Part shown: positions 7,045 to 16,366 of the stretch, in pieces
Layout: each line of letters opens with the position of its first letter
Position numbering within the stretch: the first letter of the stretch is position 1
From: DASPKM01 sp035628135
Lineage (GTDB): Bacteria; Bacteroidota; Bacteroidia; Chitinophagales; Chitinophagaceae
DNA: 64,000 nucleotides
Direction: 5' to 3'
Assembly: GCA_035628135.1 (NCBI GenBank)
Contig: DASPKM010000006.1
Coordinates: 124,001 to 188,000 of the forward strand
The notes under the pieces: model-generated
The model's input: the letters and a program-made list of their open reading frames with translations, nothing else
What the model was told of the DNA's origin: nothing
Databases searched by the model: none
Made by a program: the position numbers and the translations under genes

Positions 7045-9537
7045 TTAATTTTTCTTGTTTTCCCATTCCATTTCAACGCTCTTGCTGAAGTCAATCAACT
7101 TTGCGCCAACGGCTTTCCATCCCATTACTTCCACCACCTTCACCACCTTGAATTTTGCTTTGCGCACCTGCGAGCCCCTGCCGGTTTGCACCACTAAAAT
7201 GGGTTCTTCCTGCGTGGTCACCACTTCCAGGCGGTTGCCATCGCCTTCTTTGATAAAGGGGAATTTTGTATGCAGCGTGGTAGTCTCTATTTTAAACCGC
7301 TTGATGTTGAATTGTAATTTTTCGTTGTCGAGGTATACCGCGGTAACGATTTTTTCAGGATCGAATTTTTCAATCAGCAATACTTTCTCCGCTTCAATGC
7401 GCTGAGTCAGCCCCTGGTCGGTCAGCTCGTAGTTGCCATCGTTGTAAATGATCAGTATCCTGTCATCGGGATCGAAAGTGCCCAGCGGGGTTCCTTTTTC
7501 TTCCGTGGTCAAACGCCCGAACTGGTCATCGAACCAAAGGTTGCGGCCCGCAAGCGTTGCCTTGCCGGCTTCCTTGAACTTTACTATGCGGACGGGATAC
7601 TTGGTAACCTGGTTACCGATAGACGAGCGTCCCTTGATCTCCAATTGCTCGAAATAGTAGTCGAACGATTTATTGCGCGCAGTGGAATTGGGGCTTAATA
7701 TGATGTTGACCACTTCGGCCTCGCCATTGGGATTTACACTCAGGTAATGCACCTTGCTTTTTTCGCTGCCCTTGGTGAGGTCATATTCGCGGTCGCGGGT
7801 TACGCCGGTTACGTTAAACCGTTTGGCATAGGTAATGCCGCTCTCACCATCCATGTACAGCATGTTGTATGTGGTGCGCTCGTCGTTCTTCTGGAAAACG
7901 GCAGCATGCATGATATCTTTTCCGATATACACCTTCTCTCCCACCTTCACAACTTTCATAATGCCGCGCCGCGTAAATACGATGATGTCGTCGAGGGTGG
8001 AGCAATCCGCTACGAACTCGTCTTTCTTCAAAGATGTGCCGATAAAACCTTCGGCGCGGTTCATATACAGTTTCGTATTTGCAATGGCCACTTGCTTGGC
8101 CTGTATTGCCTCGAACAATCTTATTTCGGTCTTACGCTCTTTTCCCTTGCCATATTTTTTCAGCAGGTTCTCGTAATAGGCAACCGCAAAATCCACGAGG
8201 TTGTTCAGGTCGTGCTTCACCTGCTTGATGTCTCCTTCCAATGCCTTGATCTGTGCGTCCAGTTCTTCTATGTCCAGCTTGTAGATCCTGCGCACCGGTT
8301 TTTCGGTGAGCCTGATAACATCTTCCCGCGTTACGTTCCGTTTCAATTGCTTACGGAAAGGGGCAAACGCTTTTTCAATGCTCGCCAACACTTTGTCCCA
8401 GGTCTCGTGCTTCTTTTCCAGCTCCTTATAGATCTTTTCTTCGAAAAATATTTTTTCCAGCGAGGTAAAATGCCATTTTTCCTGCAGCTCTGCAAGCTTG
8501 ATCTCCAGCTCGCGCTTCAGTAATTCCTTGGTTTGATCGGCAGACAGTTTCAGTAACTGGTGCGCTCCGATGAATACGGGCTTATGATCGACAATTACGC
8601 AGGCATTGGGCGAAACGCTCACTTCGCAATCGGTGAATGCATACAATGCGTCGATGGTGATGTCGGGTGAAATGCCGGGTGCCAGGTCTATAACGATCTC
8701 CACTTCCTGGGCGGTGTTGTCCGTTACTTTTTTGATCTTGATCTTTCCCTGGTCATTGGCCTTTACGATCGATTCCATCAACTGCGTGGTGGTAACACCG
8801 TAAGGAACGTCGCGGATGGCGATGGTCTTCTTGTCTATCTCCTCGATGTGTGCGCGGATCCTGACCTTGCCGCCCCGTTTACCCTCGTTGTAATTGGTAA
8901 CATCTATCATACCGCCGGTTTGGAAGTCGGGGAATATCTCGATCTTTTTGCCGCGCAGGTATTTGATGCAAGCTTCTATCAGCTCGCAGAAATTATGGGG
9001 AAGTATTTTAGTGGAGAGGCCTACAGCTATACCTTCCGCGCCTTGCGCAAGCAACAGCGGGAATTTCATGGGAAGGAAGAGCGGCTCGTTCTTGCGGCCG
9101 TCGTAGCTAAGCTGCCATTCGGTGGTTTTGTTGTTGAATGCAACCTCCAGCGCAAATTTCGAGAGCCTTGCCTCGATGTATCGTGCGGCGGCTGCTTCAT
9201 CGCCTGTGCGCACATCGCCCCAGTTGCCCTGTGTATCTATCAAAAGATCTTTTTGCCCCAGGTTCACCAGGGCCTCCCCAATAGATGCGTCGCCATGCGG
9301 GTGGTATTGCATGCTCTGCCCGATGATGTTGGCCACTTTGTTGAAACGGCCGTCATCCATTTCTTTCATGGCATGCAGTATGCGGCGCTGAACGGGTTTA
9401 AGGCCGTCTTCCACCGCGGGGACCGCACGTTCCAATATTACATAAGAAGCGTAATCCAGGAACCAGGTCTCGTATTGGTTTTCCACTCCGAATTTCTGTC
9501 CCGCTGAAGCTGGTTCGTCCTTTTTAGCTGCGCTCAT
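7045..9537 (-). CDS. parC: DNA topoisomerase IV subunit A
   Basis: Decatenates and relaxes DNA by double-strand passage, with ParE as partner. From the ATG at 9537 the protein has 830 residues. The opening YETWFLDYASYVILERAVP and the quinolone-region YHPHGDASI are of the ParC type rather than the DYSMSVIVSRALP type of GyrA. The catalytic tyrosine in ARYIEARL is Y120, the same number as in E. coli ParC. A coiled-coil segment spans roughly residues 380-480, and a C-terminal beta-pinwheel-like half follows. Upstream TTG-initiated residues are not needed. A parE gene, often adjacent in Bacteroidota, is not in this window. A 31-base palindrome lies upstream. Confidence 0.92.
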   Translation of the reverse strand: MSAAKKDEPASAGQKFGVENQYETWFLDYASYVILERAVPAVEDGLKPVQRRILHAMKEMDDGRFNKVANIIGQSMQYHPHGDASIGEALVNLGQKDLLIDTQGNWGDVRTGDEAAAARYIEARLSKFALEVAFNNKTTEWQLSYDGRKNEPLFLPMKFPLLLAQGAEGIAVGLSTKILPHNFCELIEACIKYLRGKKIEIFPDFQTGGMIDVTNYNEGKRGGKVRIRAHIEEIDKKTIAIRDVPYGVTTTQLMESIVKANDQGKIKIKKVTDNTAQEVEIVIDLAPGISPDITIDALYAFTDCEVSVSPNACVIVDHKPVFIGAHQLLKLSADQTKELLKRELEIKLAELQEKWHFTSLEKIFFEEKIYKELEKKHETWDKVLASIEKAFAPFRKQLKRNVTREDVIRLTEKPVRRIYKLDIEELDAQIKALEGDIKQVKHDLNNLVDFAVAYYENLLKKYGKGKERKTEIRLFEAIQAKQVAIANTKLYMNRAEGFIGTSLKKDEFVADCSTLDDIIVFTRRGIMKVVKVGEKVYIGKDIMHAAVFQKNDERTTYNMLYMDGESGITYAKRFNVTGVTRDREYDLTKGSEKSKVHYLSVNPNGEAEVVNIILSPNSTARNKSFDYYFEQLEIKGRSSIGNQVTKYPVRIVKFKEAGKATLAGRNLWFDDQFGRLTTEEKGTPLGTFDPDDRILIIYNDGNYELTDQGLTQRIEAEKVLLIEKFDPEKIVTAVYLDNEKLQFNIKRFKIETTTLHTKFPFIKEGDGNRLEVVTTQEEPILVVQTGRGSQVRKAKFKVVKVVEVMGWKAVGAKLIDFSKSVEMEWENKKN

Positions 9538-9589
9538 AAAATTAATGTGCAAATGTGCAAATTAAGAAGCAAAGTTCCTTCTAAAAATT

Positions 9590-9620
9590 TGCACACTTGC
9601 CTGCAGCAGGCAAGTGTGCA
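9590..9620 (-). terminator. Perfect 15-bp inverted repeat, probable terminator of the M16 gene
   Basis: TGCACACTTGCCTGC and its exact reverse complement are separated by one base. Reading leftward, it lies 33 bases after the M16 protease stop and is followed by AAATTTTTAG, so it can serve as an intrinsic terminator. Short GTGCAAAT copies lie beside it (9547-9560), hinting at a dispersed repeat element. Confidence 0.55.
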
Positions 9621-9652
9621 CATCGAGCAGGCTAACTTGTTCAGCTATCGCG

Positions 9653-12600
9653 TTACGGTTGTTTGATCTTAAACACCACCGCTCCGCTCTTATCGTTATC
9701 TGATTCCAATCTTATTTCATATACCTTGTCCGCGGCGGTCACCTTCATCAAAGCAGTATTGGGAGGAATGCTTCCGAGGTTATTGGCATACATCACCAAC
9801 TCATTGCTGCTATTGGGATTGGCCTTCAATTTTACTGAGATGGGCTTATCGGTCAACCTTTGCTTTCCCACCACCACCTGGCCATTAAAATACACCGTAA
9901 TGCTGTCGCCGTCTATATCGCCGTTGTCATAGATGTCTACCTGGAACTCAGGTTTGCTCAGCTCAATGGTCTGCTGCACATTCACCTTGCGGTTGGCAAT
10001 GGTATTGGGAACGGCGGGAGCCTCGGGCATCAATACCGCAAAGAACTGGTTCTTGCCATTCAGGATCAGGTTGGCGGCCTGCTGCACGTCTTTTGTGGTC
10101 AACGCATTCACGTACTTTTCATATTCCAGGAAACGCCTGGGATCGCCGCCCTGCGATTTAAACGTCAGCAATTGGTCGAGCCAGGTGTTATTCTCTTTCA
10201 TTTGTGTCTTATGGTCTTCGAGCCATTGCTTTTTCACTTTGTCAAGGTATTCCTGGGACGGACCATTCTTTGCCAGCATTTCAAATTCCTTCTTCACGCT
10301 TTTTACAAGCGTATCCACTTTCTCGGGGCCGCAAGGCAACTGCAACACGAAATTGTAATTGCCATAAGGTATTTTTTCCAGGCTGGCGAAAGTGCCGCCG
10401 CCATAAATGCCCTGGATCTTTTCGCGTAGCTCTTCAATGATTCGGATGTTCAACACTTCGCTCATGGCTTGTGTTTTCAGGTCCAGGTCTTCGCTGTAAG
10501 GAATTTCACCTGCATAAAATGCCAGGATCAGGCTTTTCTGCTCCTTGCCTTTGTTCACAGTTAAATTCTTTTTGCCGCTAACGGTGCGCACCTTATTGTC
10601 CACATAGTTGAACTTTTTGCCGGTGGCGGGCAGGCTCGCGATGTATTTTTCAATCAGCGGAATAATTTCCTCTTCCTTGAAGCTGCCCACAAACACGAAG
10701 TTCATACCGGAGGCATCGCCAAAGCGCTCCCGGTAAATGGCCAGCGACCTGTCGAGGTTGATCTTGTCGTAATACTCGCTCTTGGGAACGGCCACCGGCG
10801 CCAGGGGGTTGTTATTGTACAAAGTCTTGTACATCGTGTCTATAAAGGCTGCCTGCGGGTTGGCGCTAAGCATCGCGAACTGCGATTTGTTGCGCTGCAC
10901 GAAGGACTTGAACAATGCAGTATCTTTTCTTGGCTCGGTGAAGTACAGGTAAGTGAGCTGCAGCATCGACTCAAGGTCCTTAACGGTCGAGTTGCCGCGC
11001 ACTCCTTCCGATGAACCGGAGAACATCATCGATACCGTAACGGTTTTACCGGCCAACGCTTTTTTGAGATCGGTGGGAGAAAATTCCCCCGCCCCCATTG
11101 CGCTTACGATGGCGGTTGCGTATTCTGCATTGTATTTATCGGCAAGGCCGTAGTTGTCTTTACCGCCGGCCCGCGTAGCGCCCATCAGTATCTGATCGTT
11201 CTTGAAATCAGTTGGCTTAAGCGTTACCGTTACACCATTGCTAAGCTTTAATTCGGTGGTGCCAAGCAAATCATTTTTAGATTTTGAAACGATGCTTCCT
11301 GCCTTTGGCACTGATTTCAGCAGGTTGGTCTGCACAACTTTTTCTTCGTAAGGCTTAATGTCTGCCTTGGCTTTTGCATCCAATATGGCCAGCAGGTCTT
11401 TCGACTCCGGCAATTTTTCGTTGGGTTTGGGATCGGGTCCAACTGCGAATACAAAACGGTTCTCCTGGTCCTTGAATTTTTTCGACACCGCATTCACTTC
11501 TTCCAATGTTATGCCGGGCATGATCGCCTTTACAAATTCAAACTCTTTTTCAATGCCGGGCGAAGGTTCCTGCTCCAGGAAATGGTTGATGTATTCATCC
11601 ACGAAATTGGCAGATTCGGTTTTGTCGCGGTTATTGTATTCCCTTTCATAAAATGCAAGCATGTTTTTCTTCGCGCGCTCCAGTTCGCCCGCGGTGAAAC
11701 CAAAGCGTTTTACGCGCTCTATCTCTTCGGCCAATGCGTTCATGCCTTTGCTGATATCGCCAGTGCCTACTCCGCCAAATGCGTTGAAGCCTTCGTAGCC
11801 GCGTGCAAAAGAGCTAAAGCTGGTAGAAGCAAAAAGGAAAGGAGGATTTTCTTTTTGTGTAAGCTCCTGCAAGCGTTGGTTCATCATCGTAATAAACAAC
11901 TGCTGCTTCAGGTCGTCACGATAATCGCCCAATGTTACAGATGGATCTTCTTTATAGGCGGGATAATAAATCCCGAAAGAATAACTGGTGGCTTCTTTAT
12001 CGGTCACCACAATGGCGTCGCTGCTTTTGTAAGCAGGCAGCTCCGCATTTTCTCTCTTGCGGGGGTTAGCAGGACTGGTAAGTTTGGAGAAATGTTTGCG
12101 GATCATTTCTTCGGCCTTGGTGGGTTCGATATCGCCTACTACTATTACCGCCATGAGGTCGGGGCGGTACCAATCGCGGTAATACCTTCTGATGGCATCG
12201 TGCTTGAAATTTTTAATGATGCTGTCCACGCCGATCGGCAGGCGGTTTCCGTACTTGGACCCCGCGAACAAACCAGGATATATTTTGCGGAACATGCGGT
12301 CGTTGGCGCCTTTGCCCAACCTGCTTTCTTCGAGGATGATGGCCCTTTCTCCATCGATGTCCTCATCCACATACGTTACGTTATGTGCCCAGTCTTCCAG
12401 CACCTGGAAGCCTTTTTCGAGGTTGCCTGGTTTGCTGGTAGGAATGGGAAGAATGTACACCGTTTGATCGAAGCTGGTGTACGCGTTCAAATCATTTCCG
12501 AAACCCACACCGATGTCCTGCAGAAATGAAATGATCTCATTCTTCTTAAAGTTCTTGGTGCCGTTAAAGGCCATGTGCTCGGCCATGTGGGCCAGTCCCT

Positions 12601-12826
12601 GCTGATCGTCATCCTCATTGATGGATCCGGCGTTGACCACCAGCCGGAGCTCTACCTTTTGCTCGGGCTTTTTATTTTGCCTGATATAGTACGTAAGCCC
12701 GTTTTCCAACTTGCCGGTTTTAACCTTAGGGTCCAATGGCAAGGGTTCTGAAAAATTAACCTGGGCCGATAGTTGAAAACATATTAAAAACAGCCACATC
12801 ACTAACGTGAGAAATCTGCGCTTCAT
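9653..12826 (-). CDS. M16 family zinc metalloprotease, two-unit, exported
   Basis: A 1057-residue insulinase/PqqL-type protease with a signal peptide (1-22, ending QLSAQ). The inverted zinc motif HMAEH is at residues 80-84. The third ligand glutamate lies in a DGERAIILEESR segment near residue 155. A second M16 unit (about residues 530-930) has no HxxEH and is presumably the structural half. The family cleaves peptides or short unfolded proteins. Two-unit members are usually about 930 residues; here an extra 120-residue C-terminal domain with a DIYDNGDIDGDSI motif follows, resembling small beta domains on other secreted Bacteroidota proteins. Likely periplasmic (inference). Single-gene unit. 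Confidence 0.93.
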   Translation of the reverse strand: MKRRFLTLVMWLFLICFQLSAQVNFSEPLPLDPKVKTGKLENGLTYYIRQNKKPEQKVELRLVVNAGSINEDDDQQGLAHMAEHMAFNGTKNFKKNEIISFLQDIGVGFGNDLNAYTSFDQTVYILPIPTSKPGNLEKGFQVLEDWAHNVTYVDEDIDGERAIILEESRLGKGANDRMFRKIYPGLFAGSKYGNRLPIGVDSIIKNFKHDAIRRYYRDWYRPDLMAVIVVGDIEPTKAEEMIRKHFSKLTSPANPRKRENAELPAYKSSDAIVVTDKEATSYSFGIYYPAYKEDPSVTLGDYRDDLKQQLFITMMNQRLQELTQKENPPFLFASTSFSSFARGYEGFNAFGGVGTGDISKGMNALAEEIERVKRFGFTAGELERAKKNMLAFYEREYNNRDKTESANFVDEYINHFLEQEPSPGIEKEFEFVKAIMPGITLEEVNAVSKKFKDQENRFVFAVGPDPKPNEKLPESKDLLAILDAKAKADIKPYEEKVVQTNLLKSVPKAGSIVSKSKNDLLGTTELKLSNGVTVTLKPTDFKNDQILMGATRAGGKDNYGLADKYNAEYATAIVSAMGAGEFSPTDLKKALAGKTVTVSMMFSGSSEGVRGNSTVKDLESMLQLTYLYFTEPRKDTALFKSFVQRNKSQFAMLSANPQAAFIDTMYKTLYNNNPLAPVAVPKSEYYDKINLDRSLAIYRERFGDASGMNFVFVGSFKEEEIIPLIEKYIASLPATGKKFNYVDNKVRTVSGKKNLTVNKGKEQKSLILAFYAGEIPYSEDLDLKTQAMSEVLNIRIIEELREKIQGIYGGGTFASLEKIPYGNYNFVLQLPCGPEKVDTLVKSVKKEFEMLAKNGPSQEYLDKVKKQWLEDHKTQMKENNTWLDQLLTFKSQGGDPRRFLEYEKYVNALTTKDVQQAANLILNGKNQFFAVLMPEAPAVPNTIANRKVNVQQTIELSKPEFQVDIYDNGDIDGDSITVYFNGQVVVGKQRLTDKPISVKLKANPNSSNELVMYANNLGSIPPNTALMKVTAADKVYEIRLESDNDKSGAVVFKIKQP

Positions 12827-12852
12827 AACTAAAGGAGTTTGATTTTAGTGGA

Positions 12853-12860
12853 CAAATATA
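12853..12860 (-). promoter_or_regulatory. Possible -7 box (TATATTTG) for the M16 gene
   Basis: TATATTTG on the minus strand, 26 bases upstream of the ATG at 12826. A TTG lies 13 bases further upstream rather than about 19. Confidence 0.4.
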
Positions 12861-12971
12861 TTTTTTGCCGCATCAAGTCGGTCGTCGTTCATGTAAATAT
12901 TTGACAACCGGGCAATCCTGACGGAATAATGACTTGATTCTACTCTGCCGGGTTGCGCGGGCCTCAACTTA

Positions 12972-14621
12972 TTACTTCATTACTTCGGGGATCACCTGCC
13001 CTACGCAGCCTCCTGGCATTTGTATTCTTAAAATGGCCGCCAGCGTAGGCGCAATATCGGTCATATACGTCTCGCGGTTCAGCTTGCCGGCCTTAATGCC
13101 CCATCCATACCATAACAGCGGAATGTGCGAATCATAAGCATACCAGGTGCCGTGCGTGGTACCTGTGCCGCGCCCATCGATCCAATGGGGTTTCAGGATG
13201 AACTGCACGTCGCCGCTGCGGGTGGGGAAATAGCCATTGGCCACCATTTCCCTTGCTTTCCGGGGCATGGGTTCCAGCATTACCTCGTCCATGTCGAAGG
13301 CGCGGGCAATGGACTCTTTTTTCTCCAGATAAGCCGCTATCCAGCTCTTTACCGCTTTTGCATCGATCTTTAGTGAGTCCATCAGGTGATGGTCCAAATG
13401 TATCTGGTAATTGTATGAATTAACGATGAGCTTGTCTGCGCCGAACTGCTGCTTCAGCAGCGGAAGCATTTCTGTTACGTAGGGGGCTTCGTCCATGGGC
13501 TTGCCCGGCAACCGGTTTTCCAGCATGAAGCCCGGGACATTGGCCACCCCATGGTCCGCTGAGAGGAAGGCCGTGTATTGGCCCGCGCCTATACGCGCGT
13601 CCAGGTACCGGAAAAACTCGCCCAATTCCTGGTCGAGGCGCAAGTAGCAATCTTCGATTTCGATGGAATTAGGCCCAAAAGAATGGCCTATATAGTCAGG
13701 CGTGGAGAAGCTAACTGCCAGGACATCGGTAATGGAGTCTTTTCCCAATCCTTCGGCCTCTATTGCGGCCTTTGCCATGTCGAAGGTGATGGTATTGCCA
13801 TAAGGGGTAGAAGGCAAAACCGCGTAATTGGTGCCTACGTACCTCTCGAAGTTATACGGAAAGCTTTTCGCCGTCGAGCCGTAAGGCGTGCCTTCATAAA
13901 CTTTTTCGTCGGCAGTGCTCTGCGTATAGGTATTGAGCGGGTACAGCGTAGTCCACCCTTTTTTGTAATACGCATCCGCCAGCTTACGGGCGTTAAATGA
14001 TTGCACCCAGGCGGGCAGGGTGGAAAATCCGTAATAGTCCGAGCTTATCCAGTTGCCGTTGCGGCTATCGTACCAATAGGCTGCATTGGCAGCATGACCT
14101 GCTGGCAATATGGCTCCCCGGTCCTTGATGGAAATGCCTATGACCTTGCTGCGAAAATTGGTTGCTATCCGCAATTCATCGCAAACAGTAGACGTAAGCA
14201 TGTTGCGTGGCGATTGCTTTCCATTGCTGCCTTCGGGAGCACCCACCGTTTTTACGGTAGTATCTTCTGTACAGTACACGGAACGCTTTTGCAGGCGGTC
14301 ATACCATGCATTGCCCGTAATGCCGTGCACCGATGGCACGCTGCCGGTGTACACGCAGGCATGTCCGCAGGCCGTTACCGTAGGCGTATAGGGAATGAAG
14401 GTATTCTCGCAGGAAAACCCTTTATCGAGCATGCGCCGGAAGCCGCCATTGCTTTTATAGCGATCGTAGTACCTGTACAAAAAGTCCCAGCGCATCTGGT
14501 CAACCACTATGCCTACCACCAGTTTCGGACGGGTCAAGCTATTGCTCCCGGCCTTGCCTGGCTGGGCTTGTGTGCCCAATAACAGCAGTAGGAATCCGGC
14601 TAAACAGACTATTTTTTTCAT
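12972..14621 (-). CDS. pafA: PafA-type alkaline phosphatase, exported
   Basis: Periplasmic phosphomonoesterase releasing phosphate from organic phosphates. It has 549 residues with a signal peptide (1-20, ending GTQAQ). Residues aligned by eye with the studied Elizabethkingia PafA are all present at a constant offset of four: nucleophile T83 (PTVTACGHA), N104 (GITGN), K166 and R168 (SIKDRG). Zinc-ligand segments VVDQMRWD, STPDYIGHSFG, LSADHG and GTTHG are present in order. This enzyme type is not repressed by phosphate in studied Bacteroidota. It is transcribed alone; no phosphate transport genes are adjacent. Confidence 0.93.
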   Translation of the reverse strand: MKKIVCLAGFLLLLLGTQAQPGKAGSNSLTRPKLVVGIVVDQMRWDFLYRYYDRYKSNGGFRRMLDKGFSCENTFIPYTPTVTACGHACVYTGSVPSVHGITGNAWYDRLQKRSVYCTEDTTVKTVGAPEGSNGKQSPRNMLTSTVCDELRIATNFRSKVIGISIKDRGAILPAGHAANAAYWYDSRNGNWISSDYYGFSTLPAWVQSFNARKLADAYYKKGWTTLYPLNTYTQSTADEKVYEGTPYGSTAKSFPYNFERYVGTNYAVLPSTPYGNTITFDMAKAAIEAEGLGKDSITDVLAVSFSTPDYIGHSFGPNSIEIEDCYLRLDQELGEFFRYLDARIGAGQYTAFLSADHGVANVPGFMLENRLPGKPMDEAPYVTEMLPLLKQQFGADKLIVNSYNYQIHLDHHLMDSLKIDAKAVKSWIAAYLEKKESIARAFDMDEVMLEPMPRKAREMVANGYFPTRSGDVQFILKPHWIDGRGTGTTHGTWYAYDSHIPLLWYGWGIKAGKLNRETYMTDIAPTLAAILRIQMPGGCVGQVIPEVMK

Positions 14622-14736
14622 TCCTGCAATTTTGAGCCGCTAATTTACTGGGTATGAGTCGAATTTTAACGTATCGCGGTTATAACAGCTTATCAACATA
14701 ACAGTCCTTTACACCTTCCCTAAGGCTGAAATTGCC

Positions 14737-14744
14737 TATTTTTG
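14737..14744 (+). promoter_or_regulatory. -7 box (TATTTTTG) for spt
   Basis: TATTTTTG matches TAnnTTTG and ends 21 bases before the ATG at 14766. No clear TTG lies at the -33 position. Confidence 0.4.
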
Positions 14745-14765
14745 CGCCAATCAAAATGTACGCAA

Positions 14766-16025
14766 ATGGCAGATATTTTCGAGCGGTTATTAAAAAATTA
14801 TGGACCGATTGGTCAGTACCGGGAAAGGGCTCATGGTTATTTCGCTTTTCCGAAACTGGAAGGCGAACTGGGTAGCAGGATGAAGTTCAGGGGTAAGGAA
14901 ATGGTGGTATGGAGCCTGAATAATTACCTGGGCCTCGCCAATCACCCTGAAGTGAGAAAAGCCGATGCGGATGCCGCTGCGCAGTTCGGATTAGCCTATC
15001 CCATGGGCGCCCGCATGATGAGTGGCAACAGCAACTACCATGAGCAACTTGAGCGGGAACTGGCCGAATTTGAAATGAAAGAAGACTGCATTTTGCTGAA
15101 CTACGGTTACCAGGGAATGTCGAGCCTTATAGACGTATTGTGCGGAAGGCACGACGTGATTGTGTACGATGCGGAAAGCCATGCCTGCATCATCGACGGT
15201 GTGCGTATGCATGCGGGCCATCGTTACGTTTACAAGCACAACGATGTTGCCGATTGCGAAAAACAATTGCAGCGGGCCACTGCGCTTATTGAAAAAAACA
15301 AGGTCGGCGGCATTTTAGTAATTACCGAAGGGGTGTTCGGCATGGCCGGCGACCAGGGTAAGCTGAAAGAGATCGCTGAGCTGAAAGATAAATATGAATT
15401 CCGCCTCCTGGTAGATGATGCGCATGGTTTCGGCACGCTTGGCAAAACAGGCGCAGGCGCCGGCGAAGAGCAGGGCGTGCAGGACAGGATCGATCTTTAC
15501 TTTTCCACCTTTGCAAAATCGATGGCGTCCATCGGTGCATTCATTGCGGGCGATAAGGCCATTATCGATTACATACGTTATAACATACGCAGCCAGATTT
15601 TCGCAAAGAGCCTTCCGATGCCACTGGTATTGGGCAACCTGAAAAGGTTGGAGTTGTTGCGTACGCGTCCTGAATTAAAAGCGAAGCTGTGGGAAAATGC
15701 GCTCAAACTGCAAAATGGACTTAAGGAGAAGGGTTTCGATATCGGCAAAACCGATTCCGTGGTAACACCGATATACATGAAAGGTGGTGTGGAGGAAGCT
15801 ACTGCGATGGTAATGGACTTGCGCGAAAACTATGGCGTATTCTGTTCGATTGTCGTATATCCTGTAATACCTAAAGGACATATCATTTACCGGTTGATAC
15901 CTACCGCGGCACATACCGACGAAGACATACAGCTTACATTGCGTGCGTTTGACGAAACCAAACAAAAGCTGCAAGCCGGAAAATATAAAGCAGAAGCTAT
16001 TCCCGACATGGCGGAGGTAGCATAA
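14766..16025 (+). CDS. spt: Serine palmitoyltransferase-type PLP enzyme
   Basis: A 419-residue member of the alpha-oxoamine synthase family, which condenses an amino acid with an acyl-CoA. The PLP lysine is K251 in STFAKSMASIG. Other family marks are WSLNNYLGLANHP, GARMMSGN, and LVDDAHGFGTLG with the PLP-contacting Asp and His. In Bacteroidota this opening (MADIFERL) belongs to the serine palmitoyltransferase that makes 3-ketosphinganine, the first step of sphingolipid synthesis. 8-amino-7-oxononanoate synthase and 2-amino-3-ketobutyrate ligase are close relatives that I cannot fully exclude. The ATG at 14766 follows a -7 box, and a strong terminator follows the gene, so it is a single-gene unit. 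Confidence 0.87.
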   Translation: MADIFERLLKNYGPIGQYRERAHGYFAFPKLEGELGSRMKFRGKEMVVWSLNNYLGLANHPEVRKADADAAAQFGLAYPMGARMMSGNSNYHEQLERELAEFEMKEDCILLNYGYQGMSSLIDVLCGRHDVIVYDAESHACIIDGVRMHAGHRYVYKHNDVADCEKQLQRATALIEKNKVGGILVITEGVFGMAGDQGKLKEIAELKDKYEFRLLVDDAHGFGTLGKTGAGAGEEQGVQDRIDLYFSTFAKSMASIGAFIAGDKAIIDYIRYNIRSQIFAKSLPMPLVLGNLKRLELLRTRPELKAKLWENALKLQNGLKEKGFDIGKTDSVVTPIYMKGGVEEATAMVMDLRENYGVFCSIVVYPVIPKGHIIYRLIPTAAHTDEDIQLTLRAFDETKQKLQAGKYKAEAIPDMAEVA

Positions 16026-16048
16026 CATCGATGTGTACAAAATACAAG

Positions 16049-16076
16049 AGGGCTTCGTTTTTCCGAAGCCCTTTTT
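16049..16076 (+). terminator. Rho-independent terminator of spt
   Basis: A 9-bp stem AGGGCTTCG/CGAAGCCCT with a six-base loop, then TTTT, 24 bases after the spt stop. Confidence 0.85.
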
Positions 16077-16286
16077 CATTGCGATCGCTACAAAAGATAA
16101 TCGTTTCTTAAAGCCGGTTAAACCGCAAACCCTCATGGGCCATTCGGATATTTGCTAAGTAAAATACACAGGAAATTGCGAATGCTTTTGTCAGTAAAAT
16201 GTAAGATATTTTTTGGCGGAAGGATGGAGAGTGAGCAAAACGCAATTGCCAGAGAAATGTCAGCAACGCTATAAAGGATAAGCTGT

Positions 16287-16361
16287 TATAAAAAAGTTAG
16301 CCCCGTCAGAGACGGGGCTGCACTAATCAAATACCATTAACCATTAAACCTTATCCTATGA
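16287..16361 (-). ncRNA. Predicted small RNA of about 75 nt
   Basis: An independent transcription unit on the minus strand in the 462-base gap between spt and the thioredoxin-like gene. A promoter with both elements (TTG, 19 bases, TATATTTG) sits just upstream, placing the start near 16361. The unit ends in a strong intrinsic terminator. No open frame of note lies inside. The 5' part is single-stranded-looking and carries a tandem AATGGTTAATGGT repeat; the 3' part is the terminator hairpin. No target is evident. It could instead be a leader of something not seen, but no gene follows it leftward before the spt terminator. No family is assigned. Confidence 0.5.
16288..16319 (-). terminator. Rho-independent terminator of the small RNA
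   Basis: A 9-bp stem AGCCCCGTC/GACGGGGCT with a three-base loop, followed leftward by AACTTTTTTAT. It could also stop read-through from the thioredoxin-like gene ending at 16488. Confidence 0.75.
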
Positions 16362-16366
16362 AAAAT

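Noticed and set aside
8848..9507. Long open frame opposite parC
   Set aside because: Antisense shadow of a conserved gene; no recognisable protein.
11582..12529. Long open frame (315 codons) opposite the M16 protease
   Set aside because: Lies entirely inside a well-supported gene on the other strand; its translation shows no domain and such mirror frames are common in GC-balanced genes.
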